DNA of 64,000 nt, from NCBI RefSeq assembly GCF_002994635.1, contig NZ_PVNL01000138.1, forward strand, positions 62,001 to 126,000, written 5' to 3'. This DNA is from Enhygromyxa salina. GTDB taxonomy: Bacteria; Myxococcota_A; Polyangia; Nannocystales; Nannocystaceae. Position numbers and translations under genes: made by a program. Within the stretch, counting starts at the first letter, position 1, and each line of letters starts with the position of its first letter. Of the stretch, positions 1-8,868 are shown piece by piece. The notes beneath the pieces were generated by a model. It had not been told where the DNA came from and did no database searches. It was given only the letters and a program-made list of their open reading frames with translations.

Positions 1-1113
1 GACCTCGGCACGGTCCCCGACGCCCCCACCAACTGCTTGGAGGCCGGCAACGACGACGCGTACAGATACATCTGGGTGGCCAACAGCTCACAGGGCACGA
101 TCTCGAAGATCAACACGACGACGCTGATCGAAGAGGGTCGCTACGTGGTCCGCCCAGACTCGGCCGGCAGTCCGTCGCGGACGTCGGTCAACCTCTCGGG
201 TGACGTCGCCGTCGCCAATCGACATGGTGGGATCACCAAGATCCACGCGCGGGTCGAGGACTGTCAGGAGCAAAATGGTCAGGGCGGAGTCCAGACGTCG
301 TCAGGCCCAAACGACGTCCTCGCCTGGGGCACCGAGGAGTGCGTGGCCTGGTACACGCCGATGAACGTCAGCTCGCAGCGCCCGGTCGCGTGGGACCAGG
401 GCGACTTCGACCAGGCCACGTGCGAGAGCTGGAACGCCAAGGTCTGGACCGCGACCGCGACCGCCGGACTGGTCACGGTCTTCAAGCTGAGCGGCGACGA
501 CGGCACAATCGAGGCCTCGGCGCCGATCCTGGGGATCACCGCTTCAGGCTACGGGCCCTACGGCGGCGCGGTCGACGGCAACAAAGACTTTTGGTTCATC
601 CATCGCGACGGCTCCTCGTTCCCGCTCGTGCGCGTCGACGCCGACACCCTCGGCTACACGATCTGGCCGATCCCCGCGCCGATCGGCCCTTACGGGTTCG
701 CGATCGACCCCGAGGGGCGCCCCTGGATCGCCGGCTACCAAGGCGGCATCGCGCGCTTCGATCCCGACGACGAGACCTGGCAGATCAACCCCGACGTGAC
801 CGGCGTCGGCATCATGGGCGACTCGCTGGGCGCGATGTGGATTGCCCACTACCCGTGGTCGACCGAGGGCGTCTCGGCGCTCGACATCGAGACCATGGAG
901 CTCATCGACTTCATCGCCGTGCCGTCGAACCTCGGCAAGGGTGTCTCGGTCGATTTCGAGGGCTATGTGTGGCTGGTCGACATGACCGACAGCGCGTTTC
1001 GGATCGACCCCGACACCCACGCCCACGTCGTCTACGACGGGCTGACGGGCCCCTACACCTATAGCGACATGACCGGATTTGGGCTCGCCAGCGTGACCAA
1101 GCCCCAGGGGTGA
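1..1113 (+). CDS. Beta-propeller (virginiamycin B lyase-like) protein, 5' end missing
   Basis: The reading frame is open to the left window edge, so the N-terminus is missing; about 370 residues are visible and the stop is TGA. The visible part has repeated blade-like units of the Vgb/NHL/SMP-30 type, such as GPYGFAIDPEGRPW, GPYGGAVDGNKDFW and GVSVDFEGYVWLVD, each followed by a short strand ending in RxDPD or RVDAD. This fits a six- or seven-bladed propeller that is probably secreted, because Cys pairs and Trp-rich loops are present. A TTG at base 37 lies in frame but is unlikely to be the real start, since the frame upstream of it is open and codes in the same style. The substrate is unknown. 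Vgb itself linearises streptogramins, but most homologues of this type are uncharacterised. Confidence 0.75.
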   Translation, partial: DLGTVPDAPTNCLEAGNDDAYRYIWVANSSQGTISKINTTTLIEEGRYVVRPDSAGSPSRTSVNLSGDVAVANRHGGITKIHARVEDCQEQNGQGGVQTSSGPNDVLAWGTEECVAWYTPMNVSSQRPVAWDQGDFDQATCESWNAKVWTATATAGLVTVFKLSGDDGTIEASAPILGITASGYGPYGGAVDGNKDFWFIHRDGSSFPLVRVDADTLGYTIWPIPAPIGPYGFAIDPEGRPWIAGYQGGIARFDPDDETWQINPDVTGVGIMGDSLGAMWIAHYPWSTEGVSALDIETMELIDFIAVPSNLGKGVSVDFEGYVWLVDMTDSAFRIDPDTHAHVVYDGLTGPYTYSDMTGFGLASVTKPQG

Positions 1114-1308
1114 TCGGGGACGTGCAGGGTCGTGAACTCCGCAGCGTCTTCAGTCGGTCGACTCGGGGTCGGGAATGGGCGATGTGCGTCAACACCAAAT
1201 GCGGCTCAGACGCCCGTCCGCGGGCGCGTACGCAAGCTGCTGCTGCGACACCGTACGCACCAAAGTTTGGATTCGGGTGCTAACGACGCTATATCTCGCC
1301 GCGATCCG

Positions 1309-3069
1309 ATGCTTCGTACCAAGCCTCAGCGTGTCCTTGCCTGTCTCGCCCTCGCCGCCTCCCTGACCGGAGTCGCAGGCTGCGGTGGGAGCCTCACTCG
1401 TGCCCACGACGCCCTCGCCGTCGGCGACGAAGCCGAAGCCGAAGTTCAGCTTCGCAAGGCGCTCAAGAGCGACTCGACCCGGGTCGAGGCAGGGATGCTG
1501 CTCGCGATCATGCTCGCCGATCGCGGCGACAAGATCGGCGGCGACCAACCCAAAGAGGCCGAGGAGTTCTATCGCGAAGCGCTGTCACTCGACGCGAAGA
1601 ACGAGGCGGCGCGGATCGGCCTGGCCCGCCTGCTCATGAAGCGCGGGTTCATGGACGAGGCCAACGAGCTGCTGGCCATGGAGGGCTGCCGTGGCTGCGG
1701 ACGCCTGACCTCCATGATGGTCCACGAGAACGCGGCCACCGCCCTCGCAAACGGCGACGTGCTGGGCGCCCGGGCGCTGTTCGCAGACGCGTTCGCGCAG
1801 GGCAACGATCCAATGGACGCGCTGGGGGTCGCCCAGACCTGGCTGGTCCCCGCGCATCGCGACCTCGCCCAAGCCCAGGCCGCGCTCGAAGCCGCGGCCC
1901 CGCTGATCGGCCGCGGTCAGCTCGAGGCCGAGCGGCGCTTTCAAGAGATCCGGGTCCAGCTGCTCGGGGCCGCGGCGGCCGCCCGCAACAACGACATGGT
2001 CGAGGCCCTGTTTCGGGTCCGCACCGAGACCCTGCGCGACGAGCCCGAGTTCGATCTGCGGTTTCGGATCTCGCAGGCCCAGTTTCGCAATGGGGACTCC
2101 GACTTCGCGATCCAGCGGATGACCAGCCTGCTCGAGAACTCGGGCCAGTACCTCGAGCCAACCCAGCGCCAGGTCATGGACGCCGCGCTGGTCGTCATGT
2201 ACTCGGCCCGGGCCGCGCAGTACCTGCAAGCCGGCGACCCGGTCGGCGCGGTCAAGGACGTCGCCAACGGGCTCAAGATCGATCCCGGCAACAACCGCCT
2301 CAAGCTTCAGCAGGTCCTGGCGATCGCCGCCAACCGGTTGCCGCTCGCGTTCACCGAGCTCGAGAAGGCGAGCAAGGGCAAGGACCGAAACGAGGTCGAG
2401 GCGATCCTCTACGCGCTCGAGGTGTTCGAGCAAATGGACGCCAACAAGACCAACAAGGCCTACGACGCGCTCGAGAAGGCCGAGCGGCTGAGCCCGAATT
2501 TGCCAGAGGTCGTGCTGGCCCGGGCCTACGTGCTCGCCGACTCCCGCAACGAGGACATCAAGAAGAAGGAAGACATGCGAGACGCCCGCAACGAGGGCGG
2601 CGTCAGCTACCCGAAGGGCCGCATCAACCAGTACCCTGGCGCGCTCGCGTACATCGCCCGCGCCAAGGCGGGCGTGCGCGAGCAGGGCGTGCTGCATGCG
2701 TTCCGCGGCCCCGGCTTCGACCCGCGGCTCACCGCGCTCGAGGGCAAGATCCGCGAGTTCTACCCCTATGCGGTCGAGTGGCACGCGGACAGCGGCGGCC
2801 TGATCGAGATCATCTCCGAGGGCGAGCAAAACAGCGTCGAGTACAGCGGACCGCACTGGCTCAAGGGCACGGCGATCGCGTCGACCAACAGCTCGGCCGA
2901 GATCCCCGTCCCGCACATCGGCCTGGTCTGGCTCGAGTACAAGGGCAAGCGGGTCGCCGTGGTCGTCGAGGACCACGCCCACATCAAGGTCAACGTCGGC
3001 CCGCCCGCGCCGGCCCCCGCGGATGCTGCGGATGCTGCGGCAGACGCCGCCGCCGAGTTCGATCTCTAG
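1309..3069 (+). CDS. TPR-repeat outer lipoprotein
   Basis: The product is 586 residues. The ATG at 1309 is preferred over longer upstream options because it starts a clean lipoprotein signal: positive MLRTKPQR, a hydrophobic stretch and lipobox GVAGC with Cys25. The body is alpha-helical with degenerate tetratricopeptide units at roughly residues 35-480; the first two read as ALAVGDEAEAEVQLRKAL and EFYREALSLDAKNEAA. The last ~70 residues look like a beta-rich domain with repeated EYSG, EIPVPHIGLVW and VVVEDHAHIKV strands. The role is probably protein-protein scaffolding in the periplasm. The gap of 195 bp from the previous gene suggests its own promoter. No enzymatic motif is visible. Confidence 0.8.
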   Translation: MLRTKPQRVLACLALAASLTGVAGCGGSLTRAHDALAVGDEAEAEVQLRKALKSDSTRVEAGMLLAIMLADRGDKIGGDQPKEAEEFYREALSLDAKNEAARIGLARLLMKRGFMDEANELLAMEGCRGCGRLTSMMVHENAATALANGDVLGARALFADAFAQGNDPMDALGVAQTWLVPAHRDLAQAQAALEAAAPLIGRGQLEAERRFQEIRVQLLGAAAAARNNDMVEALFRVRTETLRDEPEFDLRFRISQAQFRNGDSDFAIQRMTSLLENSGQYLEPTQRQVMDAALVVMYSARAAQYLQAGDPVGAVKDVANGLKIDPGNNRLKLQQVLAIAANRLPLAFTELEKASKGKDRNEVEAILYALEVFEQMDANKTNKAYDALEKAERLSPNLPEVVLARAYVLADSRNEDIKKKEDMRDARNEGGVSYPKGRINQYPGALAYIARAKAGVREQGVLHAFRGPGFDPRLTALEGKIREFYPYAVEWHADSGGLIEIISEGEQNSVEYSGPHWLKGTAIASTNSSAEIPVPHIGLVWLEYKGKRVAVVVEDHAHIKVNVGPPAPAPADAADAAADAAAEFDL

Positions 3070-3094
3070 CGCCGCGCCGTCCAGGGGGATCCGC

Positions 3095-4177
3095 TCACGG
3101 GATCAGCAAGATCCGCCCCTGCTCGACGAACATCTCGAAGTAGGCGCCGTTGGGCTCCCACCAGCTGTGGCCGCCCAGGTCGGCGCCGGTCTCGATCAGG
3201 ATCCCGGCCGTCGTCATGCCCAGCGCCAGCGCGTGGGTCTGTGGTCCGGCCGGCGCACAGAAGCTGCACGCGAAGTCGCCGCCACCGCAGGCGGCGAGCT
3301 CGAAGTCGAAGTGCTGGGCGCCCACCAGCTTGATGACCGGTGCGCCGACGAACTGATCGTAGACCGGCAAGAAGTTGTTGTTGGTGTTGCACTGCCCGGG
3401 CTCGGCGATCGAGCCGCGCACGGGCACATTTACCTGGGCGACGGCATCGAGCCCGATGCCGTCGCTGTCGACCGAGTCGAGGCCGACGTAGGCGAGCGCG
3501 TTCGAAGCCTCGGCGGCCGCGACAAACGCCGCGAGCCCACCCGCAGAGAAGCCCGCGTACACGGCAGCGTCGGGCTCGAGCGCATCGGCGAGGGCCGCGA
3601 TCGCCTGACCGTTGAGCTCGTGGTTGATCGAGAAGCTGTTGGTGCACAGCGGGACCGCGTAGACCTTCACGCCCCAGCTAGCGATGTGCTCCGCGGCCTC
3701 GGCCATGTCATCGATGCTGCGCATGAAGCCGTGCGCGAGGAACACCGGGACGTCGCTGGCGAGCGTCTCCGGCGTGTAGATCTCATAGTCGAGGTCGCAG
3801 CTGGGCAGCGCCTGCATGGAGCCGGCCGTCACGCTGACGGCGTGGGGGCCCAGCTGATCGTAGTCGTCTCCGAGTGGGTCGCCGTCGCCGTCGCCGTCGC
3901 CGTCGCCATCACCATCGCCATCGCCCGCCGTGTCCCCGTCGCCATCGCCGTCGCCATCGCCCGCGGGATCACCGTCGCCATCGCCGTCGCCGTCGCCGCT
4001 CGGATCGCCGTCTCCGTCTCCGCCTGGATCTCCGTCTCCATCTCCCGTCTCGCTCGTGCCCGCCTCCGCGCCTGGCTGTACGTCGTCGTCCGTGCAGCCC
4101 GCCGTGACGACCACGCCGATCCACGAAACTGCGAATAAACAACGTACACCCGATACAAAACACCGTTCTGTTGCCAT
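3095..4177 (-). CDS. Secreted alpha/beta hydrolase lipoprotein with Gly-Asp linker
   Basis: The product is 360 residues. The chosen ATG at 4177 gives a lipoprotein signal ending in VTAGC (Cys28); an in-frame start 45 bp upstream would add a non-signal extension. Residues about 35-105 are an almost pure Gly-Asp linker (GDGDGDP units), the style common in Nannocystaceae lipoproteins. The catalytic domain follows: VFLAHGFMRS is the oxyanion strand-loop, and GFSAGG is the nucleophile elbow with the catalytic Ser. QHFDFE or GGHSWW may supply the His. Several Cys near the C-terminus (QCNTNNN, CGGGDFACSFC) suggest disulfides. The fold and length resemble chlorophyllase/PET-hydrolase-like secreted esterases; the substrate is unknown. 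The gene converges on the TPR lipoprotein gene with a 25-bp gap. Confidence 0.75.
   Translation of the reverse strand: MATERCFVSGVRCLFAVSWIGVVVTAGCTDDDVQPGAEAGTSETGDGDGDPGGDGDGDPSGDGDGDGDGDPAGDGDGDGDGDTAGDGDGDGDGDGDGDGDPLGDDYDQLGPHAVSVTAGSMQALPSCDLDYEIYTPETLASDVPVFLAHGFMRSIDDMAEAAEHIASWGVKVYAVPLCTNSFSINHELNGQAIAALADALEPDAAVYAGFSAGGLAAFVAAAEASNALAYVGLDSVDSDGIGLDAVAQVNVPVRGSIAEPGQCNTNNNFLPVYDQFVGAPVIKLVGAQHFDFELAACGGGDFACSFCAPAGPQTHALALGMTTAGILIETGADLGGHSWWEPNGAYFEMFVEQGRILLIP
3880..4050 (-). repeat. Tandem Gly-Asp coding microsatellite
   Basis: About 170 bp of near-perfect 6-bp units (gcgacg-type on the minus strand) encode the Gly-Asp linker of the hydrolase lipoprotein. Unit interruptions encode PGG, PSG, PAG, TAG and PLG spacers, so the repeat has been maintained as blocks. 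Such tracts can change length by slippage in multiples of two residues without a frameshift. Confidence 0.85.
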
Positions 4178-4277
4178 GGCAGAGTAGAGCCACAGGTCCG
4201 CGATGGCGTCAACCCCGTACACTCACATTCCAATACCCGCCATGGTTTCGATTAGCTGGCTCACCCACTTTGCATGA

Positions 4278-5327
4278 TCAGAGCGCGTACTCGCGGCCGA
4301 CCTCCGCGATCACAAACCCCGCTTGCTCGAGCTCGCGCCGCTGCGGCGAGCGTGGATCCAGCGTCGGGTTCGAGTGGTTGAGGTGGATGAACCACAGCTC
4401 GAACTGCGGCCCCAGTCGATCCGCGAAGCGCTCCATGGTGTCGACCATCAGCGGGTGGCCAATCTCGCTGACATCGCGACCGGGGAGCTCGTCGCCGTCG
4501 TGGAAGGTGCCGTCGACGAGCAGCAGCTGCACGCCGTCGAGCGCGGCGTCGATGTCGAGCTCCCACTTGGCCCAGGGATCCGTGTCGGGAATGTACAGCG
4601 CCCGCTTGCGTGGACCGGCCAGGTACCAGCCAAGCGTGTCGGTGTACTCGCCCCGATGCGGGACCAGCAGCGGCGTCGCCGTGAGTCCGTCGCCGAGCGC
4701 CACGCTGCCCCCCGGCTCGGCGACGCTCGGCTCGATGTTGTGGAGCCGCACCAGCTGATCCCACGGCGCGTTGGTGGCCAGGAACTCGACCATGCGCGCG
4801 CTCGCGTAGACGGGCACAGCGTCGGCGCTCCCCGCCTCGTAGCCGAGCTGGGCGAGCCCGAGATAGTGGCCCATGTGCGCGTGGGTCAGGAGGATCCCGC
4901 TGAGCGGAGTTCGGTCGACGCCGCCCACCACCAGCTCGCGCACGTCCGCGAGCATGTCGAGCTGGCGAGCGAGATCAGGCGTCGCGTCGACCACCCACAC
5001 GCCGCGCGACTGGGGCGCGATCACGGCCACGCTGGCGACCGGGCTCGCGCGGCCGGGATCGCTGCGGGCCGCGTCGCAGCGCGGACAGTCGCAGCCGATG
5101 TGCGGTAGCCCACCGTCTTGCGCGACGCCGAGGATCCGCAGGCGGGGCCCGAGCTGGGCTGGCTCCGGGACCGCTCGATCGGAGGCGGCCACAGGCTTGG
5201 CCACAGGCTCGGTGGTTGGCTCAAGCCCGGGCTCGACTTGCTCGCACGCGCAGTCGCGCGGGCTGGGAGTCACCGTGCAGCCAACCACCAGCCCCCCCAT
5301 CCAAGTCAGCCTGGTCAGCCTGCGCAC
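4278..5327 (-). CDS. PqqB-like metallo-beta-lactamase-fold lipoprotein
   Basis: The product is 349 residues from the GTG at 5327, which gives a short lipoprotein signal with lipobox VVGC (Cys17). An in-frame start at 5453 would overlap the divergent aldehyde dehydrogenase gene and is rejected. The mature part opens with GVAQDGGLPHIGCDCPRC, the PqqB-type entry strand with Cys ligands. Then comes a HAHMGHYLGL motif in place of the metallo-beta-lactamase HxHxDH, and FIHLNHSNP near the end. The acidic ligand position of HxHxDH is Gly here, which is also the case in a PqqB-like subfamily I know from other phyla. No other pqq gene is present, so a PQQ role is doubtful; it is probably an envelope hydrolase. 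Confidence 0.75.
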   Translation of the reverse strand: MRRLTRLTWMGGLVVGCTVTPSPRDCACEQVEPGLEPTTEPVAKPVAASDRAVPEPAQLGPRLRILGVAQDGGLPHIGCDCPRCDAARSDPGRASPVASVAVIAPQSRGVWVVDATPDLARQLDMLADVRELVVGGVDRTPLSGILLTHAHMGHYLGLAQLGYEAGSADAVPVYASARMVEFLATNAPWDQLVRLHNIEPSVAEPGGSVALGDGLTATPLLVPHRGEYTDTLGWYLAGPRKRALYIPDTDPWAKWELDIDAALDGVQLLLVDGTFHDGDELPGRDVSEIGHPLMVDTMERFADRLGPQFELWFIHLNHSNPTLDPRSPQRRELEQAGFVIAEVGREYAL

Positions 5328-5437
5328 GTCCGCAGCATACCCAACGCCCGCGCGTGAGATCGAGCGCGCCCGCGCGGACGCAGTGGTGACCCATACCACC
5401 TGACGTCGGCGCGAGATTCGATAGCGTTCGTCCCGGC

Positions 5438-7036
5438 ATGTCGCAGGCTGCAACCCAACTCGATCAACAGGTCCGCGCGACCATCCCCTGCACGGATCCC
5501 GCGACTGGCGAGCGGCTCGGCGAGGTTCCGGCGCTGACCCACGACGAGGTTCGTGATCGGATCGCCCGCGCCCGCGCGGCGCAGACCTCGTGGCGGCGCA
5601 CCTCGTTCGCCGAGCGCCGCAGGGTGCTCGCCCACATGCTCGAGATGTTGCTCGAGCACGCAGACCGACTGTGCGAAGAGATCTGCCGCGACGCGGGCAA
5701 GACCCTGCACAACGCGATGCTCGGCGAGATCTGGCCGCTCGCCGAGAAGCTGCGCTGGACGATCGCCCACGGCGAGACCCACCTGCGCAGCGAGACCGTG
5801 TCCTCGGGGCTGCTGCAGCACAAGCGCGCCCGCGTCGAGTATCACCCGCTCGGTGTGATCGGCGTGATCACCCCGTGGAACTTCCCGCTGCAGAACATCT
5901 TGGGCCCCACGATCCCGGCGCTGTTCGCCGGCAACGCCGTGATCATCAAGGTCAGCGAGTGGACCTCGTGGTCGGCCGAGCCGTTCGAGCAGCTGCTGCA
6001 TCGCTGCCTGGCCGACTGTGGCTACTCCAAGGACCTGATCCAGATCATCACGGGCTACGGCGACACCGGGGCCGCGCTGGTCTCGGGTGGGGTCGACAAG
6101 ATCGTGTTCACCGGCTCGATGCGCAACGGCAAGCGGGTGCTCGAGGACAGCGCCAAGACCCTGACCCCGGTGATCCTCGAGCTTGGCGGCAAAGACCCCA
6201 TGATCGTGTGCGACGACGCCAACCTCGACCAGGCCGCCCACGCCGCGGTCTCGGGCGCGTTCATTGCTTCGGGCCAGATGTGCCTCGCGGCCGAGCGCGT
6301 GCTGGTGTTCGACGCCGTCTACGATCAGTTTGTCGCCAAGGTTCAGGACATCACCCTGCGCATGCGCCAAGATGCCCCGCTGTCGGGCAAGCTCGTCGAC
6401 GTCGGCGCGATGACCATGCCCGCGCAGCTCGAGATCGTCGAGGAATTGGTCAAAGATGCGATCGCCAAGGGTGCCTCGCTCAAGGCTGGCGGACGCCGGA
6501 CCAAGGGCAAGCCCAGCAAGCACTACTTCGAGCCCACGATCCTCGCTGACGTGACCGACGACATGCGGATCATGCACGAAGAGACGTTTGGCCCGGTCAT
6601 GTCGATCATTCGGGTCGAGGGCGAAGACCAGGCCGTGCGCGTGGCCAACGAGACCGCCTATGGGCTCAGCTCCTCGGTGTTCACGACGGACCCCGTGCGC
6701 GGGCGTCGGATCGCGGATCAGATCGTCGCCGGGTCGACCTGCATCAATGATTGGGCGCTGATGTACATGGTCCAGGATCTCCCCTTTGGCGGGATCAAGG
6801 GCAGCGGGTTTGGTCGGCTCAACGGCCGCGAGGGGCTGCGGGCGTGCACGAACACCAAGGCGGTCGTCGAGGATCGGCTGCCGATCCACCGCGCGATCAA
6901 GCTGTTTCCGGGCCGGCGCTTCGACTACGACGTCACCCGCGAAGGTGTGCGGCTGCTGTACAGCAAGGGCGTGGCCAAGAAGCTCGACGCGCTGGTCGGG
7001 CTGGGCAAGGCCCTGCGCAAGCGGGCGATGTCGTAG
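5438..7036 (+). CDS. Aldehyde dehydrogenase, NAD(P)-dependent
   Basis: The product is 532 residues and full length for the ALDH superfamily. It oxidises an aldehyde to the acid through a Cys thiohemiacetal. Visible motifs: TPWNFP with the oxyanion Asn148; FTGS at 224-227 in the Rossmann fold; LELGGKDP with general base Glu248; and SGQMCLAAERV with catalytic Cys282. The segment HEETFGPV near residue 385 is the usual conserved block. The C-terminal ~40 residues after the VEDRLPIHRAIK segment extend beyond many family members. The product is probably cytoplasmic. The gene is divergent from the PqqB-like gene with a 110-bp promoter gap. Motif reading cannot decide the substrate; succinate-semialdehyde or medium-chain aldehydes are possible. 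Confidence 0.93.
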   Translation: MSQAATQLDQQVRATIPCTDPATGERLGEVPALTHDEVRDRIARARAAQTSWRRTSFAERRRVLAHMLEMLLEHADRLCEEICRDAGKTLHNAMLGEIWPLAEKLRWTIAHGETHLRSETVSSGLLQHKRARVEYHPLGVIGVITPWNFPLQNILGPTIPALFAGNAVIIKVSEWTSWSAEPFEQLLHRCLADCGYSKDLIQIITGYGDTGAALVSGGVDKIVFTGSMRNGKRVLEDSAKTLTPVILELGGKDPMIVCDDANLDQAAHAAVSGAFIASGQMCLAAERVLVFDAVYDQFVAKVQDITLRMRQDAPLSGKLVDVGAMTMPAQLEIVEELVKDAIAKGASLKAGGRRTKGKPSKHYFEPTILADVTDDMRIMHEETFGPVMSIIRVEGEDQAVRVANETAYGLSSSVFTTDPVRGRRIADQIVAGSTCINDWALMYMVQDLPFGGIKGSGFGRLNGREGLRACTNTKAVVEDRLPIHRAIKLFPGRRFDYDVTREGVRLLYSKGVAKKLDALVGLGKALRKRAMS

Positions 7037-7043
7037 GCTGGGA

Positions 7044-8108
7044 CTACCCCCCTACGTGCACCCCAAAGTCGACGGGGCCGGCGTTGATCGGGACGTGGAA
7101 CTGGACGAGGTAGCGTCCGGCTGGCAGCCGAGCCTCGGGCATGATCACCAGATCATCACCAATATGGTTCTCGACGCCGCGCTCCGAGCAGGCCCCGCAG
7201 CGGCGCAACAATAGGTTGCCGCCCTTGCGAATCCCGTCGCCGGTCGCGTGAACGAAGCGCTTTCCTGCGATCGCCGGCCCAATCTCGATGATGTCTTCGG
7301 TGAAGGCCATGCCCTCATACGGACCCATGACGTCCCTCGCGTCACAGTCGACCCGGCGCTCGAACACGGGCCGCGACGCGCTCAGCCGCGCGACGGGCTC
7401 GGCCTCGCACACCACGCCCATGTCGACGTTGCCGTCGCAGTCCGGGTAGTTCGCGTAGACCGCGAGCATTTGCTCACGACCGAGCCCCACGATCGCCGCG
7501 AACGCGGCCTCGACCTCGGACACCGGGCTATTGATCGCAAGCAGCCCGTCGAACATCAACAATCGGTCGCGGCCGTAGGTCTCCGAGATGAACGCGAGGA
7601 AGTGCGCGACGCGGCTGTAGTCCGAGACGCCGCTGATCTTGTCGGAGTCGCCCATGATCAGCTCGGTCAGGCGCTCGCGCGACGCCATCTCGTAGACCGG
7701 ATAGGGGTCCCCAAAGTGAAACGCCAGCCCCTCCTCGAGCACCGCCGGCAGCCGGTCGCCGTCGCGCGCATGCACGATCTCGTGCATGTGCGGCACCCAC
7801 TCGGAGAACACCAGCCCCTCGCTGCCGCAGCCGATGACCGCGGGGCCCTCGGGACAATGCGCGGCCACGTCGTCGAGCCAGTAGTATGCGATCTGAACTG
7901 GAGCTGAATTCAGGGCTTCGAGCACTCTGCCCGCGCGCTGATCTAGATAGGCTCTAGTCCCACCACATAATTGCTCCGGGTGATCCGCGCTGAACGTGAC
8001 GTGCTCGCCCTCCCACGCGACCGCGGGGAGATCTTGGCAGCCGGGGAGCAGGGTGATCGTGCACCCGATGACAACGCTCGCCCAACGCTCATGCTGGGCA
8101 CGAAGCAT
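7044..8108 (-). CDS. Putative zincin (HExxH) lipoprotein
   Basis: The product is 354 residues. The ATG at 8108 begins a signal with lipobox LLPGC (Cys24). No overall family was recognised, but residues 109-113 read HEIVH, a HExxH zinc site, and residues 125-129 read EEGLA, the usual downstream Glu ligand of gluzincin/MA-like peptidases. Many Cys residues (CGG, HCPEG, IGCGSEG, DCDGN) suggest disulfides in an envelope protein. The C-terminus contains CGACSERG and a beta-rich end. It is therefore probably a membrane-anchored metallopeptidase, although peptidase activity is an inference from the motif. It converges on the aldehyde dehydrogenase gene with a 7-bp gap. Confidence 0.65.
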   Translation of the reverse strand: MLRAQHERWASVVIGCTITLLPGCQDLPAVAWEGEHVTFSADHPEQLCGGTRAYLDQRAGRVLEALNSAPVQIAYYWLDDVAAHCPEGPAVIGCGSEGLVFSEWVPHMHEIVHARDGDRLPAVLEEGLAFHFGDPYPVYEMASRERLTELIMGDSDKISGVSDYSRVAHFLAFISETYGRDRLLMFDGLLAINSPVSEVEAAFAAIVGLGREQMLAVYANYPDCDGNVDMGVVCEAEPVARLSASRPVFERRVDCDARDVMGPYEGMAFTEDIIEIGPAIAGKRFVHATGDGIRKGGNLLLRRCGACSERGVENHIGDDLVIMPEARLPAGRYLVQFHVPINAGPVDFGVHVGG

Positions 8109-8172
8109 CAATTGTGTCTAACACGAGCCCGCGATCGGACAATCGCCACGCAAAACGTTCGGAGGCAGCGCC

Positions 8173-8868
8173 TCAGGTGTCGCCGGGGTTGAGCCGGCCT
8201 TGACGGCGAAGCTCACTCGCCAGGAACGGTTCGTCTGTCTCCAGAGCCCAAATTGGAAGTGCGGCGTGACCGGGCGGAGCACTCCAATAGCGCTCCGCAG
8301 CTCGCCGCCGCGTGACAGCGAGTGCCCTGCCGTCGAGGTTGAGCGCGCGAATTGTGTGCGAGACAGCTTCACGATGTTCGAGTCGTGCGTCTGGTCCAAC
8401 GACCGTCTTGAACGTCCCAAAGTCGATGGCGAACCATCCGCGCTCAATCTCGAACGGGTCGAGAACATCCGGGATCGCAGACTTCACGCTGTTGACGAAG
8501 GCATGGGCGAGACGGTAGTTCGACCACATGTATGCCAGTAACGGATCTGTCGCGTTGCGAAGCGCGACAAAGTGATCCGTCGTGGGTGTCTCCACCGGCT
8601 CAATATACCGCGCAAGGTAGGCGCAGTAGCCACCATACGCCCGATGCAGGGCTGGCATTGCCCGCCTCCAATAAGGGTAGCGGCGCAGCATCGCAGCGCT
8701 GACATCTTCGACGCGCGTCACCTGGGCGGTGATGTTTTTGCCCTTCCAGATTCGCAGCGGTCGCAGGCCGGCGAGCTGCCGGATGGCGTCCTCTCCACGC
8801 TCATAAACGTCGTGGCGAAAGTCGTACGTCGAGGCCTCGGGCTCAGGCCGGGGGCTCACCGGGATCAC
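8173..8868 (-). CDS. HNH endonuclease partner of the ATPase (Septu PtuB-like)
   Basis: The product is 231 residues from the GTG at 8868, which overlaps the upstream ATPase stop as GTGA. A longer in-frame start at 8913 is possible, but the family-like beginning is (V)IPVSPRPEP. The nuclease core lies at about residues 80-140: YCAYLARYIEP, then TTDHF with Asp98-His99, then YMWSNYRLAHAFVN with Asn117 and Asn126, then VLDPFEI and GWFAIDF. This is the DH...N...N pattern and surrounding wording of TIGR02646/PtuB-type HNH proteins found next to AAA ATPases. In close relatives I recall, the position after CAY is followed by a second Cys or Ser-rich turn; here it is CAYLAR. It would cut DNA or RNA when released by or complexed with the ATPase. 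The assignment is by motif only. Confidence 0.7.
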   Translation of the reverse strand: MIPVSPRPEPEASTYDFRHDVYERGEDAIRQLAGLRPLRIWKGKNITAQVTRVEDVSAAMLRRYPYWRRAMPALHRAYGGYCAYLARYIEPVETPTTDHFVALRNATDPLLAYMWSNYRLAHAFVNSVKSAIPDVLDPFEIERGWFAIDFGTFKTVVGPDARLEHREAVSHTIRALNLDGRALAVTRRRAAERYWSAPPGHAALPIWALETDEPFLASELRRQGRLNPGDT